A stretch of 64,000 bases of DNA from assembly GCA_965230015.1 (NCBI GenBank), contig CBDDKF010000027.1:213161-277160 (forward strand), given 5' to 3'. Position numbers and translations under genes: made by a program. Each line of letters opens with the position of its first letter. Positions within the stretch are counted from its first letter, which is position 1. The stretch is from JABSQH01 sp965230015 (GTDB lineage: Bacteria; Actinomycetota; Acidimicrobiia; Acidimicrobiales; Ilumatobacteraceae). Of the stretch, positions 10,101 to 17,950 are shown one piece after another. Under the pieces are notes generated by a model, which did no database searches, was not told the DNA's origin, and saw nothing but the letters and a program-made list of their open reading frames with translations.

Positions 10101-10491
10101 CGTTGCTGCGGAAGCGGTCAGCGCGGTGACGCCGGCGCGGGTGTTGGAGACCCGTGTGGGAGAGCCGACCGTCGACGGCGATCAGCAAGGTGTTGGTCGT
10201 GTGGCGGCGCGCCAGGAGCTGGTGGTTGAGGTTGCGGGTCGGGCTGGTGTCCCCGTCGGTGCGGCCGCGGCGATGGTCAATGTGGCGGTGATTGATCCTG
10301 ACGATCGTGGGTTCGTGACCGCGTATCCGTGTGATGGTGACCGGCCGACGGCGTCGATGTTGAACTATGCGGCAGACCAGACGATCGCCAACGGGGCGAC
10401 GATCAAACTGTCCGCTGAGGGCACGTTGTGTATCTACACCCACCGGGCCACCGACCTCATCGTCGACATCACCGGCTACGCCCGCACCTAG
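7147..10491 (+). CDS. Giant secreted repeat protein, intact tandem copy
   Basis: The 1,114-residue protein is of unknown function. The ATG at 7147 is chosen because it gives a clean signal peptide (basic N-terminus, Leu/Val/Ala core to about residue 32, then VTASE). About ten repeats of roughly 57 residues fill residues 45-720. Each has NSLHG, a DxVG turn, a GNYVVxSPxWD strand pair and a VGAVTF strand, suggesting a beta-propeller or beta-solenoid. Three C-terminal modules follow, each starting with a GRLLETR-type motif, having a central AYPCG and SMLNY, a CVxxHR Cys near the end, and closing with DVTGY. The same module triplet ends the RCC1 protein at 15.3 kb. There is no LPxTG or transmembrane tail, so release or non-covalent wall binding is likely. 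Confidence 0.8.
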   Translation: MYLSRTLSSIRAIGWLAAVVGVVLALAGLIVPSWVTASETTYDELRRDDGGEFGLHAVVLANGNIVVTDPGYDDGDTLNVGAVYLYDGTTERVISTLTGTSANDKVGSGGVVALSTGHAVITSLSWDDGEVADVGAVTFLNGDTGVVGTVTSGNSLHGSSPGDRVGNGGIVELANGNYVVSSESWSNEVTPAAGAVTFGSGVDGVMGPVTARNSLIGAKAQERLGSHDVVPLAGGGYVVVHPEWDNGIDPDVGAVIFGDGATGVVGPVTTANSLHGTKVGDRVGDDGVVALTNGNFVVASSPWDNGSTVDVGAVTLGAPPDVTGPVTSANSLHGTRVGDEVGEGGVTPLTNGDYVVVSPSWDHGPRADAGAVTLVAGSGMTGPVTSANSLHGALVGDRVGDGGVTPLTNGNYVVVSTLWGSAVVGSEGLGAVTFVDGALGLTGPVTTANSLHGSTPGDRIGRPGVTALPNGDYVVNSRDWSSPIAERVGAVTAADGAVGLTGPVTTANSLHGTTRFDFVGSKGTVVLPTGDFVVVSPTWDLDGVKDVGAVTFVAAAGGTAGPVTAANSLHGERADDEIGSNEVVVSRGGGYLVQSPRWDRGAIVNAGAVTFVRAGLGGLTGPVTAGNSLVGSTPNDAVGSQQAVALDQGGVIAMSSFWNADGRPVSGAATYVPESGRSGEVDATNSAIGTPPGRLGKPVARVTPTRTVVIPTVQNRLLMLRLDPPLFPPPEVRDVGIETVSPGRLLETRVGESTVDGRQAEIGRRAAGEETVVEVAGRHGVPESATAAMVNVAVIDPEERGFVAAYPCGGDRPQASMLNYAAGQTVANGATVELSAEGTLCVHTHRAADLIVDVTGYVPENSAVTTTVPGRLLETRSGERTIDGVQEGIGRRAAGQETVVQVAGRHGVPEGAVAGVFNVAAVDAGERGFVAAYPCGSQRPGASMLNYGAGQTVANGGMIELSADGTVCVYSHRELDLIVDLTGYVVAAEAVSAVTPARVLETRVGEPTVDGDQQGVGRVAARQELVVEVAGRAGVPVGAAAAMVNVAVIDPDDRGFVTAYPCDGDRPTASMLNYAADQTIANGATIKLSAEGTLCIYTHRATDLIVDITGYART

Positions 10492-10505
10492 ACGCACCGA
10501 CGCAT

Positions 10506-10553
10506 CGACCGACCGGTACGTAGGGCCAGAGGTCCCTACCTACCGGTCGGTCG
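10506..10553. terminator. Long hairpin after the giant repeat-protein gene
   Basis: The two arms 10506-10525 and 10534-10553 pair over 20 bases with one mismatch around an 8-base loop (ccagaggt). The hairpin begins 15 bases past the stop codon and ends 20 bases before the desaturase GTG. It therefore probably terminates the upstream transcript, and could equally lie in the desaturase leader. There is no T-run, as is usual in high-GC actinobacteria. Confidence 0.65.
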
Positions 10554-10572
10554 GCTGCGTACCGTCGGCGCG

Positions 10573-11632
10573 GTGAGCAGTGACGCCGCAGTCCTCCCGC
10601 GCCCCCGCACGCAGTCGCTGAACGACGTTCGGGCGGTCATCCCGGAGACGTGCTACGAGCGGCCCACGGGGCGCGCTGCGTGGACGCTGCTGATGGCGGC
10701 TGTGCTGTACATCGGCCCGACCGTCGGTCTGGTGCTCACCAACCAGTGGTGGGCCTTGCTCGTGTTGTGGCCGCTGGCCGGGCTGGCGATCTCGGGTTTG
10801 TTCGTGTTGGGCCACGACGCGTCACACGGGGCGTTGCTCGACTCCCGGCGAGCTAACCGGGTGGTCGCACAGCTGTGCATGGGGCCGAGCCTGCACGTGG
10901 AAGCGGCGTGGGACCTCGGCCACAATCGCATCCACCACGGCTACACGACACGCCAGGGATTCGACTTCGTGTGGCACCCGTTGACGGTCGACGACTATCG
11001 GGCGCTCAACTGGGCCCAGCGTCTGCGGCATCACTTCGAGTGGTCGTGGCTGGGGTCCGGGGCCTACTTCTTGCGCGAGATCTGGTGGCAGAAGATGTGG
11101 CGCTACAACCCATCTGGCAAGCGCCACGACGCAGTCGTCCGCGACAAGCTGGTACTCGGCTCGGCCATAGCGGTCGCGTTGATCGCCCTCGGCGCGCTGG
11201 GCGCGGTGATGGGTGGCTGGGTTGGCGCACTGTGGATGCCGGTCAAGGTGCTGGTGATCCCGTTCTTGTTGTTCGGGCAGATCATCGGCTGGACCGTGTA
11301 CGTGCATCACGTCGATCCCGACATCCGTTGGTGGCCGCGCAAGGAGTGGTCGCAATTCAAGGGACAGATGGAGTCGACCACCGTGTTGCGAACGAATCCG
11401 TTGGGTGAACCGGCTGTGGTTCCACAACATCTTCGTGCACATCCCACATCACGTCGACGCGCGAATCCCGTTCCACCAGTTGCCGGCCGCTGCCGACGCG
11501 ATCGCCGCTGAGTATCCCGACACCGTGCGGACATCACGGTTCTCCGCTCGTGCGTACATGCGCGCCACACGCGCCTGCAAGCTCTACGACTTCGACGAAG
11601 GACGCTGGCTGCCGTACTCCGCAGCGCGGTAA
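10573..11632 (+). pseudogene. Membrane fatty-acid desaturase interrupted by a +1 frameshift
   Basis: Joined across the shift, the product is about 352 residues, normal for acyl-lipid desaturases. The three di-iron histidine boxes are HDASH near residue 82, HNRIHH near residue 117, and HIPHH in the downstream frame. Hydrophobic pairs lie near residues 38-78 and 195-240. The frame changes at 11400-11406 (ttgggtg): one extra base between the Leu codon and NRLWFHN. Without correction the protein ends in unrelated residues and lacks the third box, so it would be inactive. The start is the GTG at 10573. Because the rest is well conserved, sequencing error in the GGG run is as likely as recent decay. 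Confidence 0.82.
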
Positions 11633-11692
11633 CAACCCAACGCGGCGGCGTCCAGCCTCATGGTGCTGGAGAGTGCAGTGAGCCGTCGCCAA

Positions 11693-12076
11693 TCAGACGG
11701 AGCTGCACTTCGATATGAAGCGCTCGACGTCGATCACCACTCGGGTGATCTTGCCGGCGGCGACCAGACCACCCGGGTCGCTTGCCGACACGGTGAACTT
11801 CAGACGGCGCCCGTCGATCTTCTCCAGTACCGCTTCGGCGACCACTTCGGCGCCGATCGGTGTGGGCTGTAGATGATCGAACTGGATGCGCATGCCCACT
11901 GTGGACATCCCCGGTTCGAGGGCGCCAGACAACGCGTTGCACGATGCCTCTTCGCACAGCGCAATCAGTCGTGGGGACCCCAGCACGTCGACGTTGCCGG
12001 AGCCGAGGGCACGAGCGGTATCGGCCTCGCCGACGACGAGCTTGGCATCGCCGCGCAGACCCGTTTCGAGCGTCAC
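11693..12076 (-). CDS. Hot-dog-fold thioesterase, FlK-like
   Basis: The 127-residue protein starts at a GTG. The central sequence resembles fluoroacetyl-CoA-thioesterase-like proteins: a helix with CEEAS around residue 43, supplying the expected catalytic Glu, and FDHLQPTPIG near residue 67, supplying the catalytic His and a typical PTPxG turn. The Thr that completes the FlK triad appears to be Ser here. Such proteins hydrolyse small acyl-CoAs or act as housekeeping thioesterases; fluoroacetate specificity cannot be inferred. The gene is convergent with the desaturase gene. Confidence 0.72.
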   Translation of the reverse strand: MTLETGLRGDAKLVVGEADTARALGSGNVDVLGSPRLIALCEEASCNALSGALEPGMSTVGMRIQFDHLQPTPIGAEVVAEAVLEKIDGRRLKFTVSASDPGGLVAAGKITRVVIDVERFISKCSSV

Positions 12077-12134
12077 GACCCATCACGCTACTGCCGCGTC
12101 GGTGCGCTGCGACACCTTCCAGCGCGGTGCCGTT

Positions 12135-12305
12135 GCGGTGAGGGAATGCGCTCCCCGTGGGCCGCTTCGCTCACCGATGGCGTGGGGGCCTGCGCTGCGG
12201 TGAGGGAATGCGCTCTCCGTGGGCCGCTTCGCTCACCGATGGCGTGGGGGCCTGCGCTGCGGTGAGGGAATGCGCTCTCCGTGGGCCGCTTCGCTCACCG
12301 ATGGC
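12135..12305. repeat. Tandem 62-bp repeat, family B, 2.75 copies
   Basis: Copies begin at 12135, 12197 and 12259, each reading gcggtgagggaatgcgct then ccgtgggccgcttcgctcacc. Only one base differs between the first and later copies. Within each copy GGTGAG and CTCACC form an inverted pair. A diverged two-copy array with the same 62-bp period lies in the opposite orientation at 25209-25311. The block fills most of the 278-base gap before tldD and ends about 50 bases before its start codon; no gene is visible in it. Confidence 0.88.
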
Positions 12306-12354
12306 TGAGCTTCAGCAGGGCTGAACCAGACGCGCGGCTCGTAGGCTCGAACAC

Positions 12355-13773
12355 GTGACGATCGTTGAGGAAACGTCCAGTCCGCTGATCGAGTCCGATG
12401 TGCTCGAACGAGTTCTCGCCGGGGCCACTCGGTCGGGCGCCGAGTTCGCCGAGGTGTACGCCGAGGACAAACGGTCGACGTCGGCGGGGCTCGACGACGG
12501 GCGCGTCGAGCAGGTCACCAGCGGTCGCGACCGTGGTGCGGGGATTCGCGTGGTCGCCGGCGACACCACCGGGTTCGCCTACACGTCCGACCTGTCCGAG
12601 CGGGGACTCACCGTTGCCGCAGACGCCGCGGCCGCCGCGGCTGCCGGGGGCGGCGGCGGAGTGAAGACGGTGGCCCTCACCAAGGCGGCGCCGCATCGCC
12701 CCAACAACGTGGCGCTCGAGCCCGACTCGGTGGCCAAGGCGCGCAAGGTCGAGTTGCTGCAGCGCGTCGACGAGGCTGCCCGCTCGGTCGGTGCCGAAAT
12801 CGTGCAGGTGTCGGCGGGCTACGGCGACAGCCGCAAGCGCGTGCTGGTGGCCAACACCGACGGGGTGCTCGCCGACGACGATGTGGTCCGCACGCTGTTC
12901 CGCGTGAGTGCCGTCGCCGACGGCGACACCGGCATGCAAACCGGGTACCAGTCGATGGGCCACACGATCGGGTTCGAGGTCTTCGACACTGTCGACGTGG
13001 AGCAGCTCGGTCGCGAGGCGGCCCGCCAGGCGATCACCAAGTTGGCTGCCCGCCCCGCGCCGTCGGGCGCGTTGCCCGTCGTGATCAAGCACGGCACCGG
13101 CGGCGTGCTGTTCCACGAGGCGTGCGGCCATGGCCTCGAAGCCGATCACATCCAGAAGGGCGCCAGCGTGTACGCCGGCAAGGTCGGCGAACTCGTCGCC
13201 AACCCGCTCGTCACTTTGGTCGACGACGGCACCATGGCAGGGGAGTGGGGCACGCTCGGTATCGACGACGAAGGCCACGTCACCCAGCGCAACGTGCTCA
13301 TCGAAGACGGCATCCTCACCGACTACATGTGGGACTTCCTGCGAGCTCGCAAAGAGGGTCGTCCACAGTCGGGGAACGGGCGGCGCCAGAGCTATCAGCA
13401 CCTACCGATGGTGCGGATGACCAACACCTTCGTGCTCGACGGCCCCGACGATCCCGACGACATCATCTCGTCGACCGAAAACGGCGTGTACGTGGCCAAG
13501 CTCGGCGGCGGCAGCGTCAACACGGCATCGGGCGACTTCGTGTTCGGTATGACCGAGGCGTATCTGATCGAGAACGGTCAGATCACCGAGCCGCTGCGCG
13601 ACGGCAACCTCATCGGCAACGGCCCCAAGGTGCTGACCGACATCGACATGCTCGGCAACGACTTCTCCATGGGCAGCCCCGGCACGTGCGGCAAGGACGG
13701 CCAGGGCGTGCCGGTGGGCGACGGCCAGCCGACGCTGCGCGTCAAGTCGCTCACCGTTGGCGGCACGGCCTGA
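12355..13773 (+). CDS. tldD: TldD-type metalloprotease subunit
   Basis: The 472-residue protein is the TldD half of the TldD/TldE heterodimer, a zinc protease that degrades unfolded peptides and matures some ribosomal natural products. The zinc motif HEACGHGLEADH lies near residue 254 and provides the HExxxH site; the family's C-terminal Cys region is visible as GTCGKDGQG near residue 443. The start is a GTG about 50 bases after the family B repeat. The partner gene pmbA follows after a 102-base gap occupied by a family A repeat. No precursor-peptide gene is visible nearby, so a general proteolytic role is the simpler reading. Confidence 0.92.
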   Translation: MTIVEETSSPLIESDVLERVLAGATRSGAEFAEVYAEDKRSTSAGLDDGRVEQVTSGRDRGAGIRVVAGDTTGFAYTSDLSERGLTVAADAAAAAAAGGGGGVKTVALTKAAPHRPNNVALEPDSVAKARKVELLQRVDEAARSVGAEIVQVSAGYGDSRKRVLVANTDGVLADDDVVRTLFRVSAVADGDTGMQTGYQSMGHTIGFEVFDTVDVEQLGREAARQAITKLAARPAPSGALPVVIKHGTGGVLFHEACGHGLEADHIQKGASVYAGKVGELVANPLVTLVDDGTMAGEWGTLGIDDEGHVTQRNVLIEDGILTDYMWDFLRARKEGRPQSGNGRRQSYQHLPMVRMTNTFVLDGPDDPDDIISSTENGVYVAKLGGGSVNTASGDFVFGMTEAYLIENGQITEPLRDGNLIGNGPKVLTDIDMLGNDFSMGSPGTCGKDGQGVPVGDGQPTLRVKSLTVGGTA

Positions 13774-13797
13774 GGGAGCGCGCAGTGAGCTGTTGTT

Positions 13798-13862
13798 GCG
13801 TTCCCCGGCCACGCAGGCCGCATGTGGTTGCTCGCTCGCTAGCGCTCGCTCCCGCGCATCAG
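13798..13862. repeat. Dispersed intergenic repeat family A, copy 2
   Basis: This block fills most of the gap between tldD and pmbA. It contains the core gcgttccccggccacgcagg and a self-complementary gctcgctcgctagcgctcgc block. In reverse complement it matches positions 31-94. Because it lies inside an apparent two-gene operon, it may shape mRNA stability rather than terminate transcription. Confidence 0.6.
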
Positions 13863-13875
13863 GGGTGGTCGTGCT

Positions 13876-15228
13876 GTGAGTGAGTTGCAAGCGATCGCCG
13901 ATCGGGTGATCAATCAGGCGGCGACCGGGGAACAACTCGAAGCGTTCGTGTCGCGCGGCGGTGAAACCGAAGTGCGCGTGTACGAGGGCGACGTCGAGCA
14001 CTTCGTGTCGGCGCAATCGGAGGGCATCGGGATCCGGGTGATCCGCGAGGGCCGCACTGGGTTCGCGTATGCCGGCACGCTCGACGAGGCGGCGATCGTC
14101 GAGGTGCTCGCTGAGGCCCGCGACAACGTCGAGTTCGGCACCGCCGACGAGTGGGCCGGGTTGGCTGAGCCCGACGGCGTCGAGCCCACCGATCAGGTGT
14201 TGTGGAACGACGAGCTGGCCGAGTTTCCCGCCGACCAGAAGATCGATCTGGCCAAGGAGCTCGAGAAGCTCACCTCAGGTGGAGATCCGCGGGTGCGCGT
14301 CGACGACGCCAACTACGCCGATGCGCACGCCGAGGCCGCGGTCGCCTCCACCACTGGCATTCGTCGTTCGGGCCGTGAGAACGGGTGCTACGTATCGGTA
14401 TCCACGCTCGCCGACGAGGGTGAAGGCGACGACGCCGAGACGCAAACCGGGTTCGGGTTCTCTGTCGGCCGTTCGCCCGCCGAGTTCGATCTCGAACGGG
14501 CTGGGCGCGAGGCGGTCGAGCGAGCCACGCGTTTGCTCGGCGCCACCCAGCCGCCGAGCGAACGTCTTACGGTCGTGCTCGACCCGTTCGTGACCGCGCA
14601 GTTCCTCTCGGTGATCTCGTCCACTCTGAACGGCGAAGCCGTGGTGAAGGGTCGCTCGCTGTTCCGGGATCGGATCGGTGAACAGGTCGCTGCGCCCGGT
14701 GTCACGTTGGTCGATGATCCGACCAACCCGCTCGCCTACACCGCGACCGACGTCGACGGCGAAGGGCTCGCCGCGCGGCGCAACGTGTTGGTCGACGACG
14801 GTGTCCTCCAGCGGTTCGTGCACAACTCGTACTCGGCACGCCGCGCCGGTGCCGTGTCGACGGGCAATGCGACCCGTGGCGGTTTCGCTGGCACTCCGGG
14901 CGTCGGTTGTCTGGCGCTCTCGCTCGTTCCCGGCACGAAGACGCAGGACGAGCTGATCGCCGGCATCGATCGTGGTCTGCTCGTGCAGCAGATGCAGGGG
15001 TTGCACTCGGGCGTCAACCCGATCAGCGGCGACTTCTCCACCGGCGCCGCCGGCCTGCTGATCGACAACGGCACGGTGGGCGCACCGGTCCGCGAGGTCA
15101 CCATCGCCTCGACGCTGCAGAAGATGCTCCTCGACATCACCGAGATCGGCGGCGACATCGACTGGTTGCCGATGCGTGCGGCCGGGATGAGTCTGGTCAT
15201 CACCGACGTCACAATGTCGGGCACCTGA
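13876..15228 (+). CDS. pmbA: TldE/PmbA metalloprotease subunit
   Basis: The 450-residue partner of TldD lacks the HExxxH motif, as expected for the non-catalytic TldE subunit. It shares the fold: an N-terminal domain of about 200 residues, then a C-terminal beta-barrel with the stretch GVGCLALSLVPGTKTQDEL near residue 348 and SGVNPISGDFSTGAAG near residue 378. The GTG start at 13876 directly follows the family A repeat. It is co-directional with tldD, and the pair is expected to be co-expressed because the active enzyme is the heterodimer. Confidence 0.9.
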   Translation: MSELQAIADRVINQAATGEQLEAFVSRGGETEVRVYEGDVEHFVSAQSEGIGIRVIREGRTGFAYAGTLDEAAIVEVLAEARDNVEFGTADEWAGLAEPDGVEPTDQVLWNDELAEFPADQKIDLAKELEKLTSGGDPRVRVDDANYADAHAEAAVASTTGIRRSGRENGCYVSVSTLADEGEGDDAETQTGFGFSVGRSPAEFDLERAGREAVERATRLLGATQPPSERLTVVLDPFVTAQFLSVISSTLNGEAVVKGRSLFRDRIGEQVAAPGVTLVDDPTNPLAYTATDVDGEGLAARRNVLVDDGVLQRFVHNSYSARRAGAVSTGNATRGGFAGTPGVGCLALSLVPGTKTQDELIAGIDRGLLVQQMQGLHSGVNPISGDFSTGAAGLLIDNGTVGAPVREVTIASTLQKMLLDITEIGGDIDWLPMRAAGMSLVITDVTMSGT

Positions 15229-15238
15229 CCTGCAACGA

Positions 15239-15287
15239 GGTGTCTGACACCGTGTTACGGACGAGCCGTAACACGGTGTCAGACACC
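15239..15287. terminator. Perfect 22-bp inverted repeat between convergent genes
   Basis: The arms 15239-15260 and 15266-15287 are perfectly complementary over 22 bases, with loop acgag. Each arm contains the odd palindrome ggtgtctgacacc or its complement. A partial further copy of the right arm, ccgttacacggtgt, follows at about 15289-15302. The element sits in the 79-base gap between the pmbA stop and the RCC1-protein stop, so it is well placed as a bidirectional terminator. Confidence 0.82.
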
Positions 15288-15307
15288 ACCGTTACACGGT
15301 GTTGTGC

Positions 15308-17851
15308 TCAGCGGGTGTAGCCGGTCACGTCGAGGATCAGGTCCGTCTGGCGGTGGTTGTAGGCGCAGATCGTGCCCTCGTCCGACAACTGAATCGTCGC
15401 ATTGTTGGCGATCGTCTGACCATCCTGGTGATTCAGGTTGGACGTACCTGGCTGTGGCTGATCGCATGGGAACAGGCGAACGAAACCCGGCCCGATCGGC
15501 ATCACCGACGCCACGTTGACCATCACCGCCGGCGTCGATGCCGGGATGCCGGCCCGCCCAGCGATCTGGATCGTGGTGACCTGCTGCGGCTCGATGCGCC
15601 CGACACCTTGCTGCTGACCGTCGAAGGTCGGCTGGCCGGGACGGGTCTCGAAGAACCGCTTCGGCTCGAACGTCACCGGCGAGGCGCCGTCGACGTGGTA
15701 GCCGGTCGCGTCGACCACCAGATCCATCTCGCGCTGCGTGAACACGCACACCGTGCCACCGGCACCGATTGCGATCGTTGCGCCGTTGGCGATCGTCTGG
15801 CCAGCGGCGTAATTGAGGATCGACGAATCCGACGGGGCACCACCGCACGGGTAGGCAGCGACGTAGCCGTTGCGTTCCGGACCGATCACGGCGAAGTTGA
15901 GGATTGCCGCCGTGGCGTCGGCGGGGATGCCTGCACGGCCAGCGACCACGATCGTGGTCTCGGTGCCGGCACCGCGACGCCCAGCGCCTTGCTGCACGCC
16001 ATCTACGGTCGGCTCCTCCGGACGGCTCTCGAACAGCCGAGCCGGCGTCATCGTGTCGACCGTGGATCCGAACGGAATGAATCCGGTGACGTCGACGACG
16101 TAGTCGGCCGAACGCTGGCTGAAGAAGCACAGCGTGCCGTCGTCGGCGAGATCGATGGTCGCCGAGTTGGCGATCGTCTGGCCCGCCTCGTAGTTCAGCG
16201 TGGACGCGTCGGGCTTCGGCGCATCGCAGGGGTAGGCCGTGGCGTGGCCGTTGGCTCCCGGATTGATTGCCGTGAGCGTGATGATCGCCGCGGTCGCGTC
16301 CGGATCGACACCGGCGCGTCCGGCGACCTCGACCGTGGTGACCTGTCCGGGTGTGCGTCGTCCGATTCCTTCCTGCAGACCGTCGACGGTTGGTTCGCCT
16401 GCCCTGGTTTCGAGCAGACGGCCCGGGTTGACGGTGACGATTCCCGCAGGGTCGAAGATGGTCCCGGTCGGTAGCGAGACAGCCGGGAGGAAATCGCCCA
16501 TCTCGCCCATGCCGTCGCCGATGTCGCCGATCACGCCGAGGCCGAGCTGGCCTTGGGAGTTCTTGCCCCAGCAGCGCAGCGAGTTGTCGTCGAGGATGGC
16601 GCAGGTGTGCTCATCGCCCGCGCCAACGGCGGTCACGGACCGGTCGGTGCCGAGCATGATCGGGAGCAGGAAGTCCTGCATCTCGAGGGCATTGTCGCCA
16701 CGGTCGTTGGTATCGCTCTGGCCGAGCTGGCCATTGCCGTTCTCGCCCCAGCACTTGAGGTTGCCGTCGGCGAGTCGGGCACAGCTGTGGCGGTTGCCGG
16801 TGGCGATCGCCACGACGCTGACGTCGGTGCCGAGCGGCACGTTGGGCAGGTTGAAGCCCATCTCGTTGGCGTTGTCGCCGCGGTCGAACGTGCTGCTGTA
16901 GCCGAGACGCCCTTCGGCGCCTTCGCCCCAGCACTTCACCTCGGCGTTGTCGAGCAACGCACACGTGTGGACTTGTCCGGCCGACACTGCGGTAGCCGTA
17001 CGTCCGTCGCCCAGCGACACCGCCGGGAGGCTGTCGCCCATTTCATTGGCGCCGTCGCCCCGATGGGTGGTGTCGCCGAGGCCGAGCTGGCCGACGGCGT
17101 TGCGTCCCCAGCACTTGAGCACGTCGTTGTCGAGGATGGCGCAGGTGTGGGCTTCGCCCGCCGAGAGGGCCGCGACCGACCGGCCTGCGCCGAGGTTGAT
17201 CGGGGCCAGGTTGTCGCCCATCTCATCGGCCATGTCGCCGATCGTTGCTGTGTTGCCTTGGCCGAGCCGGCCGAATCCGCCGGACCCCCAGCACTTCACC
17301 GTCGCGTCGTCGAGCAGCGCGCAGGAGTGTGTCGACCCCACGGCGAGGCCGCGGGCCGTACGTCCGGTGCCCAACTCGACCACCGGGAGGTCATCGCCCA
17401 TCTCGTTGGGGTCGTCGCCGCGGGCGAACGTGTCGCCGTACCCGAGTTGGCCGGAGAGGTTTGCGCCCCAGCACTTGACGGTGCGGTCGTCGAGCAGCGC
17501 ACACGTATGCGCGTTCCCTGCTGCCAGCGCAGTCGCGGTGCGGCCGGTTCCGAGGTCGACGGCCGGCAGGTTGTTGCCCATGTCGGCCGCTTGGTTGCCG
17601 CGATCCATCGTGTCGCCGTACCCGAGCTCGCCGGAGAAGTTGTTACCCCAGCAGAACACCTGGCCCTGAGCGCTCAGGGCGCATGTGTGATCACGGCCGG
17701 CGGCGAGGTCGATCCAGTCACCGCCTGGATGCACGCCGGGTCCGGCGCTGGCTGGTGCAGCGGAGACGGTGAGGAGGCCGATGGCGACGGCAAGTGTCGC
17801 CAAGAGTGCCGTGAGCTGATGAGTAGTGCGGATCGTGCGTTGATACCCCAT
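15308..17851 (-). CDS. Secreted RCC1-repeat protein with three C-terminal surface modules
   Basis: The 847-residue protein starts with a signal peptide (ASAGPG cut site near residue 36). Seven RCC1-type repeats of about 60 residues span roughly residues 45-465. Each has the pattern AAG..HTCALLDD..VKCWG..GQLG with a Cys pair, so a seven-bladed, disulfide-stabilised propeller is likely. Residues about 470-847 hold three modules of roughly 125 residues closing with DVTGF or DATGY, homologous to the C-termini of the two giant proteins at 3.8-10.5 kb. Bacterial RCC1 proteins vary in function; binding of a ligand at the cell surface is inference. No sorting signal is present. The ATG gives the signal peptide directly. 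Confidence 0.85.
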   Translation of the reverse strand: MGYQRTIRTTHQLTALLATLAVAIGLLTVSAAPASAGPGVHPGGDWIDLAAGRDHTCALSAQGQVFCWGNNFSGELGYGDTMDRGNQAADMGNNLPAVDLGTGRTATALAAGNAHTCALLDDRTVKCWGANLSGQLGYGDTFARGDDPNEMGDDLPVVELGTGRTARGLAVGSTHSCALLDDATVKCWGSGGFGRLGQGNTATIGDMADEMGDNLAPINLGAGRSVAALSAGEAHTCAILDNDVLKCWGRNAVGQLGLGDTTHRGDGANEMGDSLPAVSLGDGRTATAVSAGQVHTCALLDNAEVKCWGEGAEGRLGYSSTFDRGDNANEMGFNLPNVPLGTDVSVVAIATGNRHSCARLADGNLKCWGENGNGQLGQSDTNDRGDNALEMQDFLLPIMLGTDRSVTAVGAGDEHTCAILDDNSLRCWGKNSQGQLGLGVIGDIGDGMGEMGDFLPAVSLPTGTIFDPAGIVTVNPGRLLETRAGEPTVDGLQEGIGRRTPGQVTTVEVAGRAGVDPDATAAIITLTAINPGANGHATAYPCDAPKPDASTLNYEAGQTIANSATIDLADDGTLCFFSQRSADYVVDVTGFIPFGSTVDTMTPARLFESRPEEPTVDGVQQGAGRRGAGTETTIVVAGRAGIPADATAAILNFAVIGPERNGYVAAYPCGGAPSDSSILNYAAGQTIANGATIAIGAGGTVCVFTQREMDLVVDATGYHVDGASPVTFEPKRFFETRPGQPTFDGQQQGVGRIEPQQVTTIQIAGRAGIPASTPAVMVNVASVMPIGPGFVRLFPCDQPQPGTSNLNHQDGQTIANNATIQLSDEGTICAYNHRQTDLILDVTGYTR

Positions 17852-17950
17852 GGCGGAATTCCTTTGTTGCGTGCCCGGCCACTCCGGGCGTCACCGATCC
17901 TGACGGCCGACCCGCCACCGCCTTACGCGGTCATTCGAAGATTCTTCGCC

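Noticed and set aside
9142..10497. Minus-strand frame of 451 codons opposite the second giant protein
   Set aside because: Shadow of the C-terminal module triplet; Arg/His-rich with no domain.
12135..12305. Tandem repeats considered as a CRISPR array
   Set aside because: The spacers between 41-base units are also near-identical, only three copies exist and no cas gene is present.
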